64,000 nucleotides of DNA. Origin: Candidatus Aramenus sp. CH1. GTDB lineage: Archaea > Thermoproteota > Thermoprotei_A > Sulfolobales > Sulfolobaceae. Both the position numbers and the translations under genes were made by a program. Shown one piece after another: positions 11,229 to 20,139 of the stretch (its first letter is position 1; the number at the start of each line of letters is the position of its first letter). The notes beneath the pieces were generated by a model that saw nothing but the letters and a program-made list of their open reading frames with translations, was not told where the DNA came from and searched no databases. The stretch is from assembly GCA_022678445.1 (NCBI GenBank), contig JALBWU010000007.1, positions 253,213 through 317,212 of the forward strand, read 5' to 3'.

Positions 11229-12091
11229 AGCTCCACGGCTTTTTTTAGAGCCTTCTTCACGTCTACGATGACCCCGTTCTTTGGGGTAGGAATTGCAGAG
11301 ATCACGTCATCTGCGTACCCTACGTTCTCCTCAAACAACTTGTCTGTTACTTCCCTGTTTAAGAAAGGAATAACATCGTCCCTTGGGACCGGAGGCACAA
11401 ACAGCGGGTTCTTTGGGACTATGGCAGGCCAGGAGTTGAGGAACTTTGGAATAACTATCTTTCCGTTGTCCTTCACTAGGGAATCAGCCACTACTCTAGC
11501 CCATCCCCTCATTGTAGATACGACTACCATGTCCCATTTCTTATCGCTTTTCTTTATCTTTTGCGCGTAAGGTAGCTTGACGTCCTCGTCTGAGTATATC
11601 CCCAAAGTAGCTGAGTCTTTGAGGGCTAAGTAAGTAAGCATTGCCGTAAGACCGGAGCCCAAAATTAGGACTTCCTTTCCCTCTGCGTACTCCTTGATCT
11701 GTAACGCCACGGAAGCAAATGGGTAAAGCAAAAGCTTGTCCGGTGGATTTTCGGGTAACGTCACTATCGAGTCCGAAGGCATGTTGGTCTTCTCAACCAA
11801 GAGGCCGTTAATTTCAGTCCCTATGCCCCCGTACTTGGGGGAATACGGAAGAACCAAGACTGTCTTCCCTTTCAGTCCCTCATCAACGCTTAACCCTACT
11901 TCGTCTACTTTCCCTATCCCTATGCTGCCTATTATTGTCCAAGGTCTTATCCAGAGAAAACCGACAAATATGGAGTTTTCTATGGCGCTCAGTAGTACCC
12001 TTTGGGGGGTGATCGATACAAAGTCCTCTTCTATGGGCCTCTCCACAACGTCCGCCGGAATAATACCCTGGTTGAACAGAATTGATATCAT
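11210..12091 (-). CDS. Alcohol-dehydrogenase-like (MDR) protein, possibly degenerate
   Basis: About 293 residues from the ATG at 12091, beginning [11 protein letters not shown]. The middle holds a GroES-like region and a Rossmann-type segment ([18 protein letters not shown]), consistent with the medium-chain dehydrogenase superfamily. The usual zinc cysteines and a clean GxGxxG are not obvious, so it may be a zinc-free or redox-inactive member. The frame continues upstream to 12286, but a TATA element at 12114-12121, about 26 bases before 12091, and the divergent HTH gene argue for the shorter start. It overlaps the aminotransferase 3' end by 19 bases. Substrate not predicted. Confidence 0.6.
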   Translation of the reverse strand: MISILFNQGIIPADVVERPIEEDFVSITPQRVLLSAIENSIFVGFLWIRPWTIIGSIGIGKVDEVGLSVDEGLKGKTVLVLPYSPKYGGIGTEINGLLVEKTNMPSDSIVTLPENPPDKLLLYPFASVALQIKEYAEGKEVLILGSGLTAMLTYLALKDSATLGIYSDEDVKLPYAQKIKKSDKKWDMVVVSTMRGWARVVADSLVKDNGKIVIPKFLNSWPAIVPKNPLFVPPVPRDDVIPFLNREVTDKLFEENVGYADDVISAIPTPKNGVIVDVKKALKKAVELYSLSS

Positions 12092-12113
12092 CCCTTTGAA
12101 ATCGATTGGACAT

Positions 12114-12121
12114 CTTTTAAG
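12114..12121. promoter_or_regulatory. Shared TATA element, MDR-like / HTH
   Basis: CTTTTAAG, TATA-like on both strands, lies about 26 bases from the MDR-like start (12091) and 26 from the HTH start (12143). Only 51 bases separate the genes. Confidence 0.5.
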
Positions 12122-12142
12122 TTTTGAGGGGTAAGTTATGGT

Positions 12143-12496
12143 GTGAAGGCAGTCCACAACCTCAGCAAGGAAGCCAGGGAGGAGATAATATCCATACTTT
12201 TGGCCAACAGGAACAAGAAGGCGCTCGCGGAGGAACTTGGGGTTACCCCGGCTGCCATAACCAAATTCGCCTCTGGGAGGACTCATCCGAGCGACGAGAC
12301 CCTACTTAGGGCCTTGGAAATAGCAGACGAAGAGGAAAGGAGGAAGATACTCCAAGTTATCGTGAACGACTTGATCACTAGCTTGATGGAGGTGATTGAG
12401 GACAACCCAAAGGTAGCTGAGGAAAAAATAGATGACCTAAAAAGGGTGGTTGACGAGCTGGAGAAGAAGCGCTTAACTTCTCTTGGGTTCGTATAG
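12143..12496 (+). CDS. Small HTH protein with C-terminal helical tail
   Basis: A 117-residue protein whose first 60 residues form an XRE/Cro-like helix-turn-helix: ALAEELGVTPAAITKFASG, followed by HPSDETLLRALEIADEEE. The rest is acidic and helical (VIEDNPKVAEEKIDDLKRVVDELEKK) and may mediate dimerisation. The start is GTG at 12143, leaderless from a TATA at 12114-12121. It is probably a transcriptional regulator, possibly of its divergent neighbour or of itself; targets unknown. Its 3' end overlaps the convergent cysteine-motif gene by 24 bases. Confidence 0.75.
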   Translation: MKAVHNLSKEAREEIISILLANRNKKALAEELGVTPAAITKFASGRTHPSDETLLRALEIADEEERRKILQVIVNDLITSLMEVIEDNPKVAEEKIDDLKRVVDELEKKRLTSLGFV

Positions 12497-12859
12497 TGGG
12501 CAGGCTATGCACAGGCCAGGGAACTTGGAAACGGCAACTCTCTTAGTGCCGTCCTGATTGAACGATATTACATCTGTAGGTATGCCGACCTTTTCGGGGT
12601 CGCTGATGTTCCAAGCGTTACAGCTGTCGTTGACAACGTGTTTACATGTCCTTGACTTCCATATTCCTTGAGACTCGGCTATTCTCAGCCAACTTATTTC
12701 CTTGTTTATGCTGTTCAGCTCCTCCTGGATTTTCCTGAGCGAGTCTACGTCGAGTTGCTCGTGTGACTTTATTTCCTCTTCTATCTTCTTAATTTCTTCT
12801 TCTAGCTCTGAAGGAGACACGAGTACAACACTTGGTTTCAAGTTTTCCTCAACGCTCAT
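12473..12859 (-). CDS. Conserved coiled-coil protein with C-terminal cysteine motif
   Basis: About 128 residues from the ATG at 12859 (MSVEENLKPS). Residues 18-58 are strongly coiled-coil (LEEEIKKIEEEIKSHEQL to NSINKEISWL). The C-terminal part has four cysteines: CKHVVNDSC and CIACP, which could bind zinc or an Fe-S cluster. I do not recognise a characterised family. The longer frame starts at 12901, but the TATA at 12881-12891 would then lie inside the coding region; it is 26 bases before 12859. The gene is divergent from the DUF2192-like gene. Confidence 0.65.
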   Translation of the reverse strand: MSVEENLKPSVVLVSPSELEEEIKKIEEEIKSHEQLDVDSLRKIQEELNSINKEISWLRIAESQGIWKSRTCKHVVNDSCNAWNISDPEKVGIPTDVISFNQDGTKRVAVSKFPGLCIACPLYEPKRS

Positions 12860-12880
12860 GACCTCATGCTTATTTGGTAT

Positions 12881-12891
12881 CCTTTTTAAGG
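12881..12891. promoter_or_regulatory. Shared near-palindromic TATA element
   Basis: CCTTTTTAAGG, nearly symmetric, lies about 26 bases from the coiled-coil protein start (12859) and 29-35 from the DUF2192-like start (12915 or 12921). Confidence 0.5.
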
Positions 12892-12920
12892 TGAAATACA
12901 TATAGATTCATGGATTGGAT

Positions 12921-13619
12921 ATGGTCAAGGAGATCTACAAGGACAGAGTGAAGACGTTAACTGACATCTGGGGTGTAGTGATCACCAAGTGGAAAGATTT
13001 AAATAGAGAGACACTCGTTGAAATTTTAAAGGACAGCTACGAAAAAAACAACATCAAGCCCCTAAGGGGCTTCAAGTCCACAAACTTGTACGAAAAGGAA
13101 CTCATTAGCCTTTACGTAGTTGGGAAGGAGGGGCTAGGACTTTACGACGAGTACAGGGAGCTGTTTGACACCCTCCTGTCTCCAGAAGAAAAGTACGAGG
13201 AAATAGCGAAGGTTATCCCAGAGTCCCCCGAGAAGTCGTTTGAGTTGGCCGGACAGGACAAGGACGTCCTGGCGAGGGCACTTAGGCTGATCTTCACGGA
13301 GGTCATATTTTCCTTTGTAGATGAGGGGAAGCTGATAAGGGCTTTGAAGGCCCTGAGCTCGTCGCAGAACGACGCCATACAACATACGGCGAAGAGCTTT
13401 TCGCGTTTCTACACTGCGTTTAAGTTAGCGGAGGAAATAGCTGAGGGGATAATTAGGGACAAGATGAACTACATCGCCATGAAAAAGGCTATATCCATCA
13501 AGATAGGGTTTGACTACCCGTTGCCAAAGTCCAACTACGTGGCGTTGATCTCACAGGAAGTCTTCAACGTAAAACCCAAGATTATAAAAAAGATCCTCGA
13601 ACTGTCCACTTTACAATGA
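12921..13619 (+). CDS. Helical protein, probably DUF2192 family
   Basis: A 232-residue, all-helical, soluble protein without recognisable catalytic motifs. Its length and composition, including a start like [18 protein letters not shown], recall the Sulfolobales DUF2192 family, but this is from memory and not verified. Start: ATG at 12921, or an in-frame TTG two codons earlier, which fits a leaderless mRNA better. The CBS-domain gene begins 38 bases after its stop. Function unknown. Confidence 0.6.
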   Translation: MVKEIYKDRVKTLTDIWGVVITKWKDLNRETLVEILKDSYEKNNIKPLRGFKSTNLYEKELISLYVVGKEGLGLYDEYRELFDTLLSPEEKYEEIAKVIPESPEKSFELAGQDKDVLARALRLIFTEVIFSFVDEGKLIRALKALSSSQNDAIQHTAKSFSRFYTAFKLAEEIAEGIIRDKMNYIAMKKAISIKIGFDYPLPKSNYVALISQEVFNVKPKIIKKILELSTLQ

Positions 13620-13657
13620 TAGAAGTTTTTAAGTATTCTTGCTAATTATAATTTTGT

Positions 13658-14560
13658 ATGCAGAATCTGTCTGCTACCCAAAGAGAGATTCTACTGGCGC
13701 TGACGGAACTTTACAACAGGGAAAAGAAGATGATAAAAAGCAAGGAAGTAGCTAACATGATAAACAAGGACGAGGGAACTGTGAGAAACATAATCCTCAG
13801 CTTGAAGGTCCTTGGACTAGTTGAGTCCAAGCCGGGGCCCAAGGGAGGTTACTTGCCCACCCTAAAAGCCTACGAGTTCATAAAGAACCCATCAGTGGCC
13901 CCAATAATGGACAAACTGAGCCTCTACAGGGGCAACGTGGAGACGGACATAAAGGTGGACAACATAGAGCTGTTAGACATAACTAACCCATCAGGGAATA
14001 AGGTGATATTGAAGGTAAATGGGGACTTAAGGAAGATCAGACCAGGGGACTCACTGAGGTTTGGCCCAACTCCCTACAGCAGGCTTGTCTTGGAGGGAGT
14101 AGTAATACACGCGGACGACATGAGGAAGGAAATTGTAATGGATGTAAAGAGGATGATAAGCGTCCCCAAGGAGAAGGTGAAGAACATTATAGGCAAAAAG
14201 CTAGTTACTTTAAAGCCTGACATGCCATTGAAGGAGGCGTCCATGATACTGTACAAGGAAGGCATAAGGGGCGCACCGGCCATTTCTGACGGCGAAAAAA
14301 TAGTTGGTATAATAACTACTGCAGACATAATAAAGGCCTTCTTCGAAGGTAACCACGAGGCCAAGGTCAAAGACTACATGAAAACTGACGTAATAACCAT
14401 CAACGAGGACGAGGACGTGTTAGAGGCAATTAGGAAAATGGTCATCTACAACGTAGGCAGGCTACTTGTAGTTGACTCGATGGGGAGACTTGTCGGAATA
14501 GTGACCAGGACTGACATATTGAAGTCGATAGCTGGACTAGAAGGGCTATGGGGAGTATGA
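13658..14560 (+). CDS. Winged-HTH transcriptional regulator with CBS pair
   Basis: A 300-residue protein. Residues 1-70 form a winged helix (SKEVANMINKDEGTVRNIILSLKVLGLVES). A central beta-rich region (about 95-165) follows, and the C-terminus has two CBS domains (KLVTLKPDMPLKEASMIL and KTDVITINEDEDVLEAIRK), each ending in the typical GIVT/GIIT strand. CBS pairs usually bind adenosine nucleotides, so this is probably a regulator that senses energy or nucleotide state. It ends in an ATGA overlap with the JAMM protease gene, so the two are translationally coupled. Confidence 0.85.
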   Translation: MQNLSATQREILLALTELYNREKKMIKSKEVANMINKDEGTVRNIILSLKVLGLVESKPGPKGGYLPTLKAYEFIKNPSVAPIMDKLSLYRGNVETDIKVDNIELLDITNPSGNKVILKVNGDLRKIRPGDSLRFGPTPYSRLVLEGVVIHADDMRKEIVMDVKRMISVPKEKVKNIIGKKLVTLKPDMPLKEASMILYKEGIRGAPAISDGEKIVGIITTADIIKAFFEGNHEAKVKDYMKTDVITINEDEDVLEAIRKMVIYNVGRLLVVDSMGRLVGIVTRTDILKSIAGLEGLWGV

Positions 14561-14889
14561 GGGAAAGGTGCGGAGTGGTTATAGGCGACTCGTTTTACGA
14601 GGTCAAAAACGTCTCTGAAAAGGAAGACGAATTTGAAATGGATCCACAACAACTTTACTCCCTTTTAAGTAGGGGAGAGCTTAGGGCGATAGTGCACACC
14701 CACAGCCTTTCTTGCATGCCGAGCGACAAGGACTTCCAGGGAATGAGAGCGTGGAAAGTACCGTGGATAATAGTGTCGAGGGAGTGCATAAAGGCTTTCC
14801 AAGCTTTAGACCTCGGTGTACTTGAGGTCAATGTTGATTCCCTTCTCCCTGAGAAACTCCATGACCTTGCCGTGAAGCTTCTTAAGTAG
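14557..14889 (+). CDS. JAMM/MPN+ metalloprotease-like protein
   Basis: A 110-residue single-domain JAMM protein. The zinc motif is HTHSLSCMPSDKD at residues 47-59 (H47, H49, S56, D59). The gap between the second His and the Ser is six residues, one fewer than in the canonical HxHx7SxxD. In archaea such enzymes remove small ubiquitin-like (SAMP/Urm1) modifiers or process sulfur-carrier proteins; this assignment is inferred. The start at 14557 overlaps the CBS gene stop (ATGA); an ATG three codons earlier also exists. Its last 84 bases overlap the 3' end of the convergent helicase, unusually long for this window. Confidence 0.75.
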   Translation: MRERCGVVIGDSFYEVKNVSEKEDEFEMDPQQLYSLLSRGELRAIVHTHSLSCMPSDKDFQGMRAWKVPWIIVSRECIKAFQALDLGVLEVNVDSLLPEKLHDLAVKLLK

Positions 14890-17430
14890 CTCCCTCTTAT
14901 CCTCTGCCAACACCACATCCGCATACTCCTTGATTATTATCCCATGAGCAAAGGGGCTCGGGATCCTGTTTGGGCCTATTACCTCTACCTTCACGTTACC
15001 CTCTTGAACGTCCTTTACTATCTTAATCGCGTTTTGGATATCCATGTAATCCTCTAGGATCTCCCTTATTGTCTCCTTTAGGACAGGAAAGTCCTTGTAC
15101 TCACTCACTACCTCGAGGAGCGTCTCTGAGTTAAGTTGTCTCCTGTCGGGATTGGTCTCCCTACCTTTGTACCTTTTCAACAACATGAAAGAGCGCTCAG
15201 CGGTCTGCCTAAACCTCCTCTTCAACATTTCCGTCCTTAGAATAACCCTACTGAGAAGGTCGTACATCTCCTCTGGCCTTATTTCGTTGAATATGTTACC
15301 TATGTCGTACTCTACTATACTCGGGAGAGTTAAGATAAAGCCGTTGTCGGTAACGGATACCCTCACGTCCGTCTTGAGCTTGTCGCTGAGCACAGACGCC
15401 AGTGCCCTAGAGAGCGCGTCTAGAGCTCTCCTACCGTATAGGGCGTGGAAGATGAAGTTCCTCCTGTCCTCCTCGTCGTCGTATATCTCGATGAGTATGG
15501 TTCTCTCGTTGGGAACTTTACCCCCAGTGAAGTAGAACTCCTCAAGTACGTACTCGTAGATCGAGTAAGCCACGTTCCTGTTAACGTCATAGTTCTTAGC
15601 GATGTAATCGATTATCTCCTCCTCCCTTTTGCCCTCCCTTATCATTTCCGCTATTTTGCCCCTAAACGCGCTAACTTGTATTGCTGAGTCAATGGCTAAA
15701 GGCAACATCTCGGAGAACCAGCTTGGCACTGTGGGTCTCTGACCCTCAGCTGGTTTGACTATCACCTTGTTCCCCCTGCTACCAATGAACTCAAAAGTCC
15801 TGCCTCCAAGGACGAAAATATCGCCTGGCGTTAATATCTCTACGAATTCCTCTTCCAGATTTCCAACGTACTTGTTCTCCTCCGTAAAGACGGGTATTAG
15901 GGGCTCATCCGGTATTGTACCGCTGTTTGTATAGAATATCATCCTCGCCCCCCTCTTCGGCTTCAGCACTCCTCCGTCTTCCCTTACCTTGGAGTAAACG
16001 TTCCTGCTCTCCAGCTCGTACTTACCCGTAAGGTAGTTTAAGACGCTCTCGTAGTCCTCCCTGCCCAATTCAGAGAAACTGTAGGATTTCCTCAAGATGC
16101 TATACAGCTCGTCCTTGCTAGTCTTGCCCATCAGCGTTGAGGCGACAATCAGCTGAACCAGAACGTCCAGGGAGTTTTTGGGTATGTGGACCTTATCGAT
16201 TTTCCTCTCCCTTGCTAGCTTGGCTAAGACCGTGCACTCGACTAGGTCGTCCCTGTCCACCACTATTATCCTGCCCTTACTAGTGCTCCTTATGTGGTGC
16301 CCTGCCCTTCCAAGCCTTTGTAAGAGCCTGCTCACGCTCTTTGGGCTTCCCAGCAGGAGGACTAGGTCTATGTACCCAATGTCTATCCCCAACTCCAAGC
16401 TAGTTGAGGACACGACTACCTTCAATTTCCCTTCCTTTAGCTTGTTCTCGATCTCAAGTCTGAGATCCCTGCTGAGGCTACTGTGATGTGCACCGACCAT
16501 GTCCGCGTCAAAGAGCTTCTCTTGTTCTATGATCTTCCTGAGTTTATAGGACACTCTCTCAGCAGCACTCCTAGTATTTGTGAAGACCAAGGTAGTCCTG
16601 TGCTTGTTTATCTCAGAGATCATGGTCTTGTATATCCCCTCGCTTATTTCGCTCTCAGAAGCGTGGACTAAGTCCTTCACTGGAGAGATTACCTTGATGT
16701 CAAGACCTTTTACGAACCTTGCGTCAACAATCTTACAATCCCTCCCATTCCCAACCAAGAACTTAGCTACTTCCTCCAGAGGGGATATCGTTGCGCTGAG
16801 TCCTATCCTAACTACTTCGTTCTTAGCGAGGAGGTTCTGGTAAATCTCTAGGAAACCGGATAGGTAAACTCCACGCTTGCTGTTGGCTAGTTCGTGTATC
16901 TCGTCGACCACGATCCACTTAGCCTCGCCCAACCTTTGGCTAAACTTGGGGGACGTTAACGATATGGCGAAGGACTCTGGGGTGGTTATCAAAATATGCG
17001 GTGGTTCCTTGAGCATCTTCTGCTTCTGATAGGAAGTAGTGTCGCTCGTCCTTATGCCAACCCTGATCTTTTGCGGTATGTTAGTCCTTTGGTAGATTTC
17101 GTTAAGGGGCTCCACTAAGTTCTTGTACATGTCATTGTTTAACGCCCTCAACGGCGATATGTAAATGGCATATACTTTGTCCCCTAGCTCCCCCTTTTCT
17201 GCCAGCTCCAAAAGGCTGTCTAAAATGCCAAGGAAGGCGGACAGGGTCTTCCCCGTCCCTGTGGGGCTGGAGATGAGGGTATTTACTCCCCTTTTTATGA
17301 GTGGGATTGCTCCCCTCTGGGGAGGAGTAAACGTCTTGTACTTTTCCTTGAACCACTCGGCTACGTACGGCCTCAGAAGGGAGAATATGTACTCGTCGTT
17401 GTACTGCTCCTTAACGTACTCGATCATCAC
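14806..17430 (-). CDS. ups-associated superfamily 2 DNA helicase (Hel112/Saci_1500-like)
   Basis: An 874-residue SF2 helicase with two RecA-like domains and a long C-terminal extension. Motif I is SPTGTGKTLSAF near residue 56, motif II DEIHELANS, motif III LSATISPLEE, motif V SSTSLELGIDIG and motif VI LLQRLGRAGHH, similar to Lhr-type enzymes. Size and gene order match Hel112 of S. solfataricus and Saci_1500, described as a RecQ-like helicase that unwinds Holliday junctions and is needed for UV survival. A TATA (CTTTTTATTC) about 26 bases before the GTG at 17430 suggests its own leaderless promoter. Its 3' end overlaps the JAMM gene on the other strand. Confidence 0.88.
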   Translation of the reverse strand: MMIEYVKEQYNDEYIFSLLRPYVAEWFKEKYKTFTPPQRGAIPLIKRGVNTLISSPTGTGKTLSAFLGILDSLLELAEKGELGDKVYAIYISPLRALNNDMYKNLVEPLNEIYQRTNIPQKIRVGIRTSDTTSYQKQKMLKEPPHILITTPESFAISLTSPKFSQRLGEAKWIVVDEIHELANSKRGVYLSGFLEIYQNLLAKNEVVRIGLSATISPLEEVAKFLVGNGRDCKIVDARFVKGLDIKVISPVKDLVHASESEISEGIYKTMISEINKHRTTLVFTNTRSAAERVSYKLRKIIEQEKLFDADMVGAHHSSLSRDLRLEIENKLKEGKLKVVVSSTSLELGIDIGYIDLVLLLGSPKSVSRLLQRLGRAGHHIRSTSKGRIIVVDRDDLVECTVLAKLARERKIDKVHIPKNSLDVLVQLIVASTLMGKTSKDELYSILRKSYSFSELGREDYESVLNYLTGKYELESRNVYSKVREDGGVLKPKRGARMIFYTNSGTIPDEPLIPVFTEENKYVGNLEEEFVEILTPGDIFVLGGRTFEFIGSRGNKVIVKPAEGQRPTVPSWFSEMLPLAIDSAIQVSAFRGKIAEMIREGKREEEIIDYIAKNYDVNRNVAYSIYEYVLEEFYFTGGKVPNERTILIEIYDDEEDRRNFIFHALYGRRALDALSRALASVLSDKLKTDVRVSVTDNGFILTLPSIVEYDIGNIFNEIRPEEMYDLLSRVILRTEMLKRRFRQTAERSFMLLKRYKGRETNPDRRQLNSETLLEVVSEYKDFPVLKETIREILEDYMDIQNAIKIVKDVQEGNVKVEVIGPNRIPSPFAHGIIIKEYADVVLAEDKRELLKKLHGKVMEFLREKGINIDLKYTEV

Positions 17431-17480
17431 AAAGAAGATAGCTTACCAACCGAATAAAAAGACTTGTATCAACGGTACTT

Positions 17481-18857
17481 TCACTTATTAAGAAGTTCTG
17501 AGAAGAACGTGAAAAGATACCCAGCGGAATAGTAGGCAAGCCAAAGGCCACTTATAAACTCTTGCTTGAGGAAAAAGGGGGCTGAGGCAAGCAGGAAGTA
17601 GAAGCCAAACACGCCTATGATGTAAATTGCCTTTGTTTTTGTTATTTTTCCCTTGGGCGTTACAACGTAAGTCCTCCTCTTGCTAAAGGCCTTAAATATA
17701 CTGAGCAAGATAAAGGGCGATATGGCAACGCTATACGACGACACTTTCCCTAGGCTTCTCAAGCTCTCTATTAACTTCATGCCTAGCTTCCTAGCGACAT
17801 ATACGAAGCTATAAGCGTAAGACACCAGAGCCAGGAGCCATAACACAATTATTGGCGAGCTGAGAGGATCGCCTTTCCCTATAAAGCCGTAGACCGAGAG
17901 GGCGAGGGCGGACACAAACGTTATGGCAAAGGGAAAGTACTGCATGAGGAAAAGGAACATGTCTACCTTTCTGAGTAACCCTACGCTGCTCTTAACCAGG
18001 TCCTTGAATCTCCTTATGAGCACTTCCGTACTGCCCATGGCCCATCTGGTCTGTTGAACGTAAAAGGCGTAGAAGTTGTCCGGTACCTCTACTTGCACAG
18101 GGGAGTCTGAGGAACATATCCTCTTTCCCCTTCGTATAAGCCTTGCGCCAATCTCGAGGTCGTCTTGAATCATGGTGTAGTCCCACTCGCCCACCTCTTC
18201 TATAGCCTTTCTCTTGAACATTGTACCGCAACCCACGGGGAAAACCTTGAACCCTACCCTGTCCCTTCCGTTGAGAATCGAGTAGTCCGCCACCAGTGTC
18301 GAGACAAGAAGCCCCTTGGCTAACGTCGAGTAACTGCTCTTAGTGTAGCCTATCCAGTTCATAGTAACTGCGTCGCAACCGTAGCCTAGCATGTGAGCGT
18401 AAGCCCTCTTAAGGGAGTCCCTGTCCAGCCTGGCGTCGACGTCTAGAGTTATGACCAATTCCCCCCTGGACTTCTGAAACCCATAAGCAAGCGCACCGCT
18501 CTTGTACCCCTTCTTTTCCTCTCCTTCTCTATTGTACAATCTCACTTCCAGTCCTTGTGGGATCCTCAACAAGTTGAGCATCTTGTTGAAGTACTCCCTA
18601 TCGTCGTCCGAGATAATTATTACCTCCATTTTGCTTTTGTCCCACTCCACTTGGCTTAGGTTGTCAAGTAGCCCTTGTATGACGTCAACGCTTTCCCCCT
18701 TAGTGGGTACCAGTATTGAGAGGAAAGGGTAATCCTTAATGGGAACCGAGTCGTAATACCTCCTTTTTCCCAGATAGAAGAAGGTAAATTGATACAAAAG
18801 TACTAAAGACGGAATTATAAATAGTAGGATCTGCATTATTGCGTCAAATAAGCTCAT
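17481..18857 (-). CDS. Membrane glycosyltransferase family 2, ups-associated (Saci_1499-like)
   Basis: A 458-residue GT2 enzyme. One N-terminal helix (about residues 5-28) precedes the catalytic domain: LSILVPTKGES (nucleotide binding), IIISDDDREYF, DxD-type DVDARL near residue 138, the QDDLEIGARL acid motif and QQTRWAMGS (QxxRW), all typical of processive cellulose-synthase-like enzymes. About four helices follow from residue 300. It would transfer a sugar at the inner membrane face, possibly for surface glycan; its relation to DNA transfer is unclear. It starts 14 bases inside the ParB-like gene and lies between that gene and the helicase, as in the S. acidocaldarius ups locus. Confidence 0.85.
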   Translation of the reverse strand: MSLFDAIMQILLFIIPSLVLLYQFTFFYLGKRRYYDSVPIKDYPFLSILVPTKGESVDVIQGLLDNLSQVEWDKSKMEVIIISDDDREYFNKMLNLLRIPQGLEVRLYNREGEEKKGYKSGALAYGFQKSRGELVITLDVDARLDRDSLKRAYAHMLGYGCDAVTMNWIGYTKSSYSTLAKGLLVSTLVADYSILNGRDRVGFKVFPVGCGTMFKRKAIEEVGEWDYTMIQDDLEIGARLIRRGKRICSSDSPVQVEVPDNFYAFYVQQTRWAMGSTEVLIRRFKDLVKSSVGLLRKVDMFLFLMQYFPFAITFVSALALSVYGFIGKGDPLSSPIIVLWLLALVSYAYSFVYVARKLGMKLIESLRSLGKVSSYSVAISPFILLSIFKAFSKRRTYVVTPKGKITKTKAIYIIGVFGFYFLLASAPFFLKQEFISGLWLAYYSAGYLFTFFSELLNK

Positions 18858-19434
18858 CTAGAGTTACTAGACGTGAGGGGATAATAAATTCATACATATG
18901 TCTGGTAGTCTTAGGAGGAAATCTCAGACCTCTCTTGGCAATATCCATCACGTAGTCTTTAGATAGGGAAGGTGGTTCAACGCCCTTCTCGGGGTTTTTC
19001 GTTACCCTTATTCCTAGTTGGGCTAAACTCTCCTCTATCCAGTGCATTTTCCACAGCAAAGAATAAGGAGAGGACGAGCACACCCTATGGCCCAAGAAGT
19101 CAACGCAAGCTTCTCCCCCGCCCTCAAATTTAGACATGAAGCCTTTCGGAACCTTTCCGTACACTTCCCTGAACCATTTACCTACTCTTATCCTCTCGTC
19201 CCTGTAGTCCAACAATATTGCAGGGATCTTCCTTATGCCTAGAGCCTTCGCTGAGTAATACCTATGGTGACCGTCCAAGATAACTAAGGAGTTCTTATCC
19301 ACTATAATTGGGTAGATCGCCTTGTGGTTTTTCATATTGGAAATGGTCTGTAAGAGCTTACTCCTTATAACGTCCTCGTGGGGAACTAGGCTATCTACCT
19401 CTAAACTCTGTATTGTAATATCGGCAGCACTCAC
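18844..19434 (-). CDS. ParB-like protein, ups-associated (Saci_1498-like)
   Basis: A 196-residue protein with a ParB/Srx N-terminal fold. LVPHEDVIRSK is near residue 16, and the signature ILDGHHRYYSAKALGIRKIPAILLDY spans residues 52-77. Related ParB-like folds include nucleases, CTPases and the archaeal free-serine kinase SerK, so enzymatic activity cannot be inferred safely. In S. acidocaldarius the protein at this position is reported to be important for UV-induced DNA transfer. The start (GTG, 19434) lies 44 bases inside the endonuclease III gene, so expression is coupled. Confidence 0.82.
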   Translation of the reverse strand: MSAADITIQSLEVDSLVPHEDVIRSKLLQTISNMKNHKAIYPIIVDKNSLVILDGHHRYYSAKALGIRKIPAILLDYRDERIRVGKWFREVYGKVPKGFMSKFEGGGEACVDFLGHRVCSSSPYSLLWKMHWIEESLAQLGIRVTKNPEKGVEPPSLSKDYVMDIAKRGLRFPPKTTRHMYEFIIPSRLVTLDELI

Positions 19435-20083
19435 TTATAACACACCTCTCGCACAAGGGCTTCCTCGCCTTGCAAGTATTTCTGCCGTGGGCTATTAATA
19501 GGTGATGGGCCCTCAGATAGTCCTTAGGCTGGAACAGTTCCATGAGCCCTCTAGAGACCTCTTGATACGTCGAACCCCTTATTCCCAAGCGCTGAGATAT
19601 CCTCTTAATATGCGTGTCAACAGGGAAGTACTCGTAGCCCTTACAAGTCAGGAGAACCACGTCAGCGGTCTTCTCTCCAACGCCCGGCAACGCAAGGAGA
19701 GTCTCCCTGGCCTCTTCCTTCTGGAGGTTAAGGATCTGTTCTAGGGAACCGCCGTATTTTTCCAGGATTATGTTGGAGATCTCCTTTATCCTCTTGGCCT
19801 TCATGTTGTAGATCCCAATGGACCTTATCGCCTCCCCTATCTCCTTTTCGTCAGCCACGGCTAACTTCTGGGGGCTCACCCCTACCCTCCTCTCGAGCTC
19901 CTCGAATGCCTTGTAGGTTCCCTTGTCCGTAGAGTTCTGAGAAAGGAGAGTGGCTATTAGTACCTTAAAGCAGTCTCCAGTCTTAAGCCAAACGTCGTAG
20001 GCTACGAAGTCCTTCGAGTCTATCGTATACTGCAACGCGAGCCTCTGCACGATGTAGTCTCCGCTACACCTCGGCCATTCCAC
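19391..20083 (-). CDS. nth: Endonuclease III, ups-associated (Saci_1497-like)
   Basis: A 230-residue HhH-GPD DNA glycosylase/AP lyase. The helix-hairpin-helix is LPGVGEKTADVVLL, with the catalytic Lys in GEKTAD; the catalytic Asp is in the following VDTHI. The C-terminal [4Fe-4S] loop is CKARKPLCERCVISECC, with C-x6-C-x2-C-x5-C spacing. The enzyme removes oxidised pyrimidines; the S. acidocaldarius counterpart nicks UV-damaged DNA. The GTG start at 20083 is 27 bases from the TATA at 20107-20114, which also faces the wHTH gene. First gene of the operon nth, ParB-like, glycosyltransferase, with the helicase following. Confidence 0.93.
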   Translation of the reverse strand: MEWPRCSGDYIVQRLALQYTIDSKDFVAYDVWLKTGDCFKVLIATLLSQNSTDKGTYKAFEELERRVGVSPQKLAVADEKEIGEAIRSIGIYNMKAKRIKEISNIILEKYGGSLEQILNLQKEEARETLLALPGVGEKTADVVLLTCKGYEYFPVDTHIKRISQRLGIRGSTYQEVSRGLMELFQPKDYLRAHHLLIAHGRNTCKARKPLCERCVISECCRYYNTEFRGR

Positions 20084-20106
20084 GGCAGAAATATAGTGCC
20101 CGCTGA

Positions 20107-20114
20107 CTTTTAAG
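20107..20114. promoter_or_regulatory. Shared TATA element, nth operon / wHTH
   Basis: CTTTTAAG, TATA-like on both strands, is centred about 27 bases from the nth GTG and 30 from the wHTH ATG. The wHTH protein could thus control both promoters. I see no clear copy of the ANTTTC DNA-damage motif here. Confidence 0.5.
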
Positions 20115-20139
20115 GTGAAGGTTCAAAAAGTGTTATCAA

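Noticed and set aside
18844..19434. Chromosome-partition ParB of a plasmid or integrated element
   Set aside because: No ParA gene or parS-like sites; the context is the ups repair locus, and the protein has only the N-terminal ParB fold.
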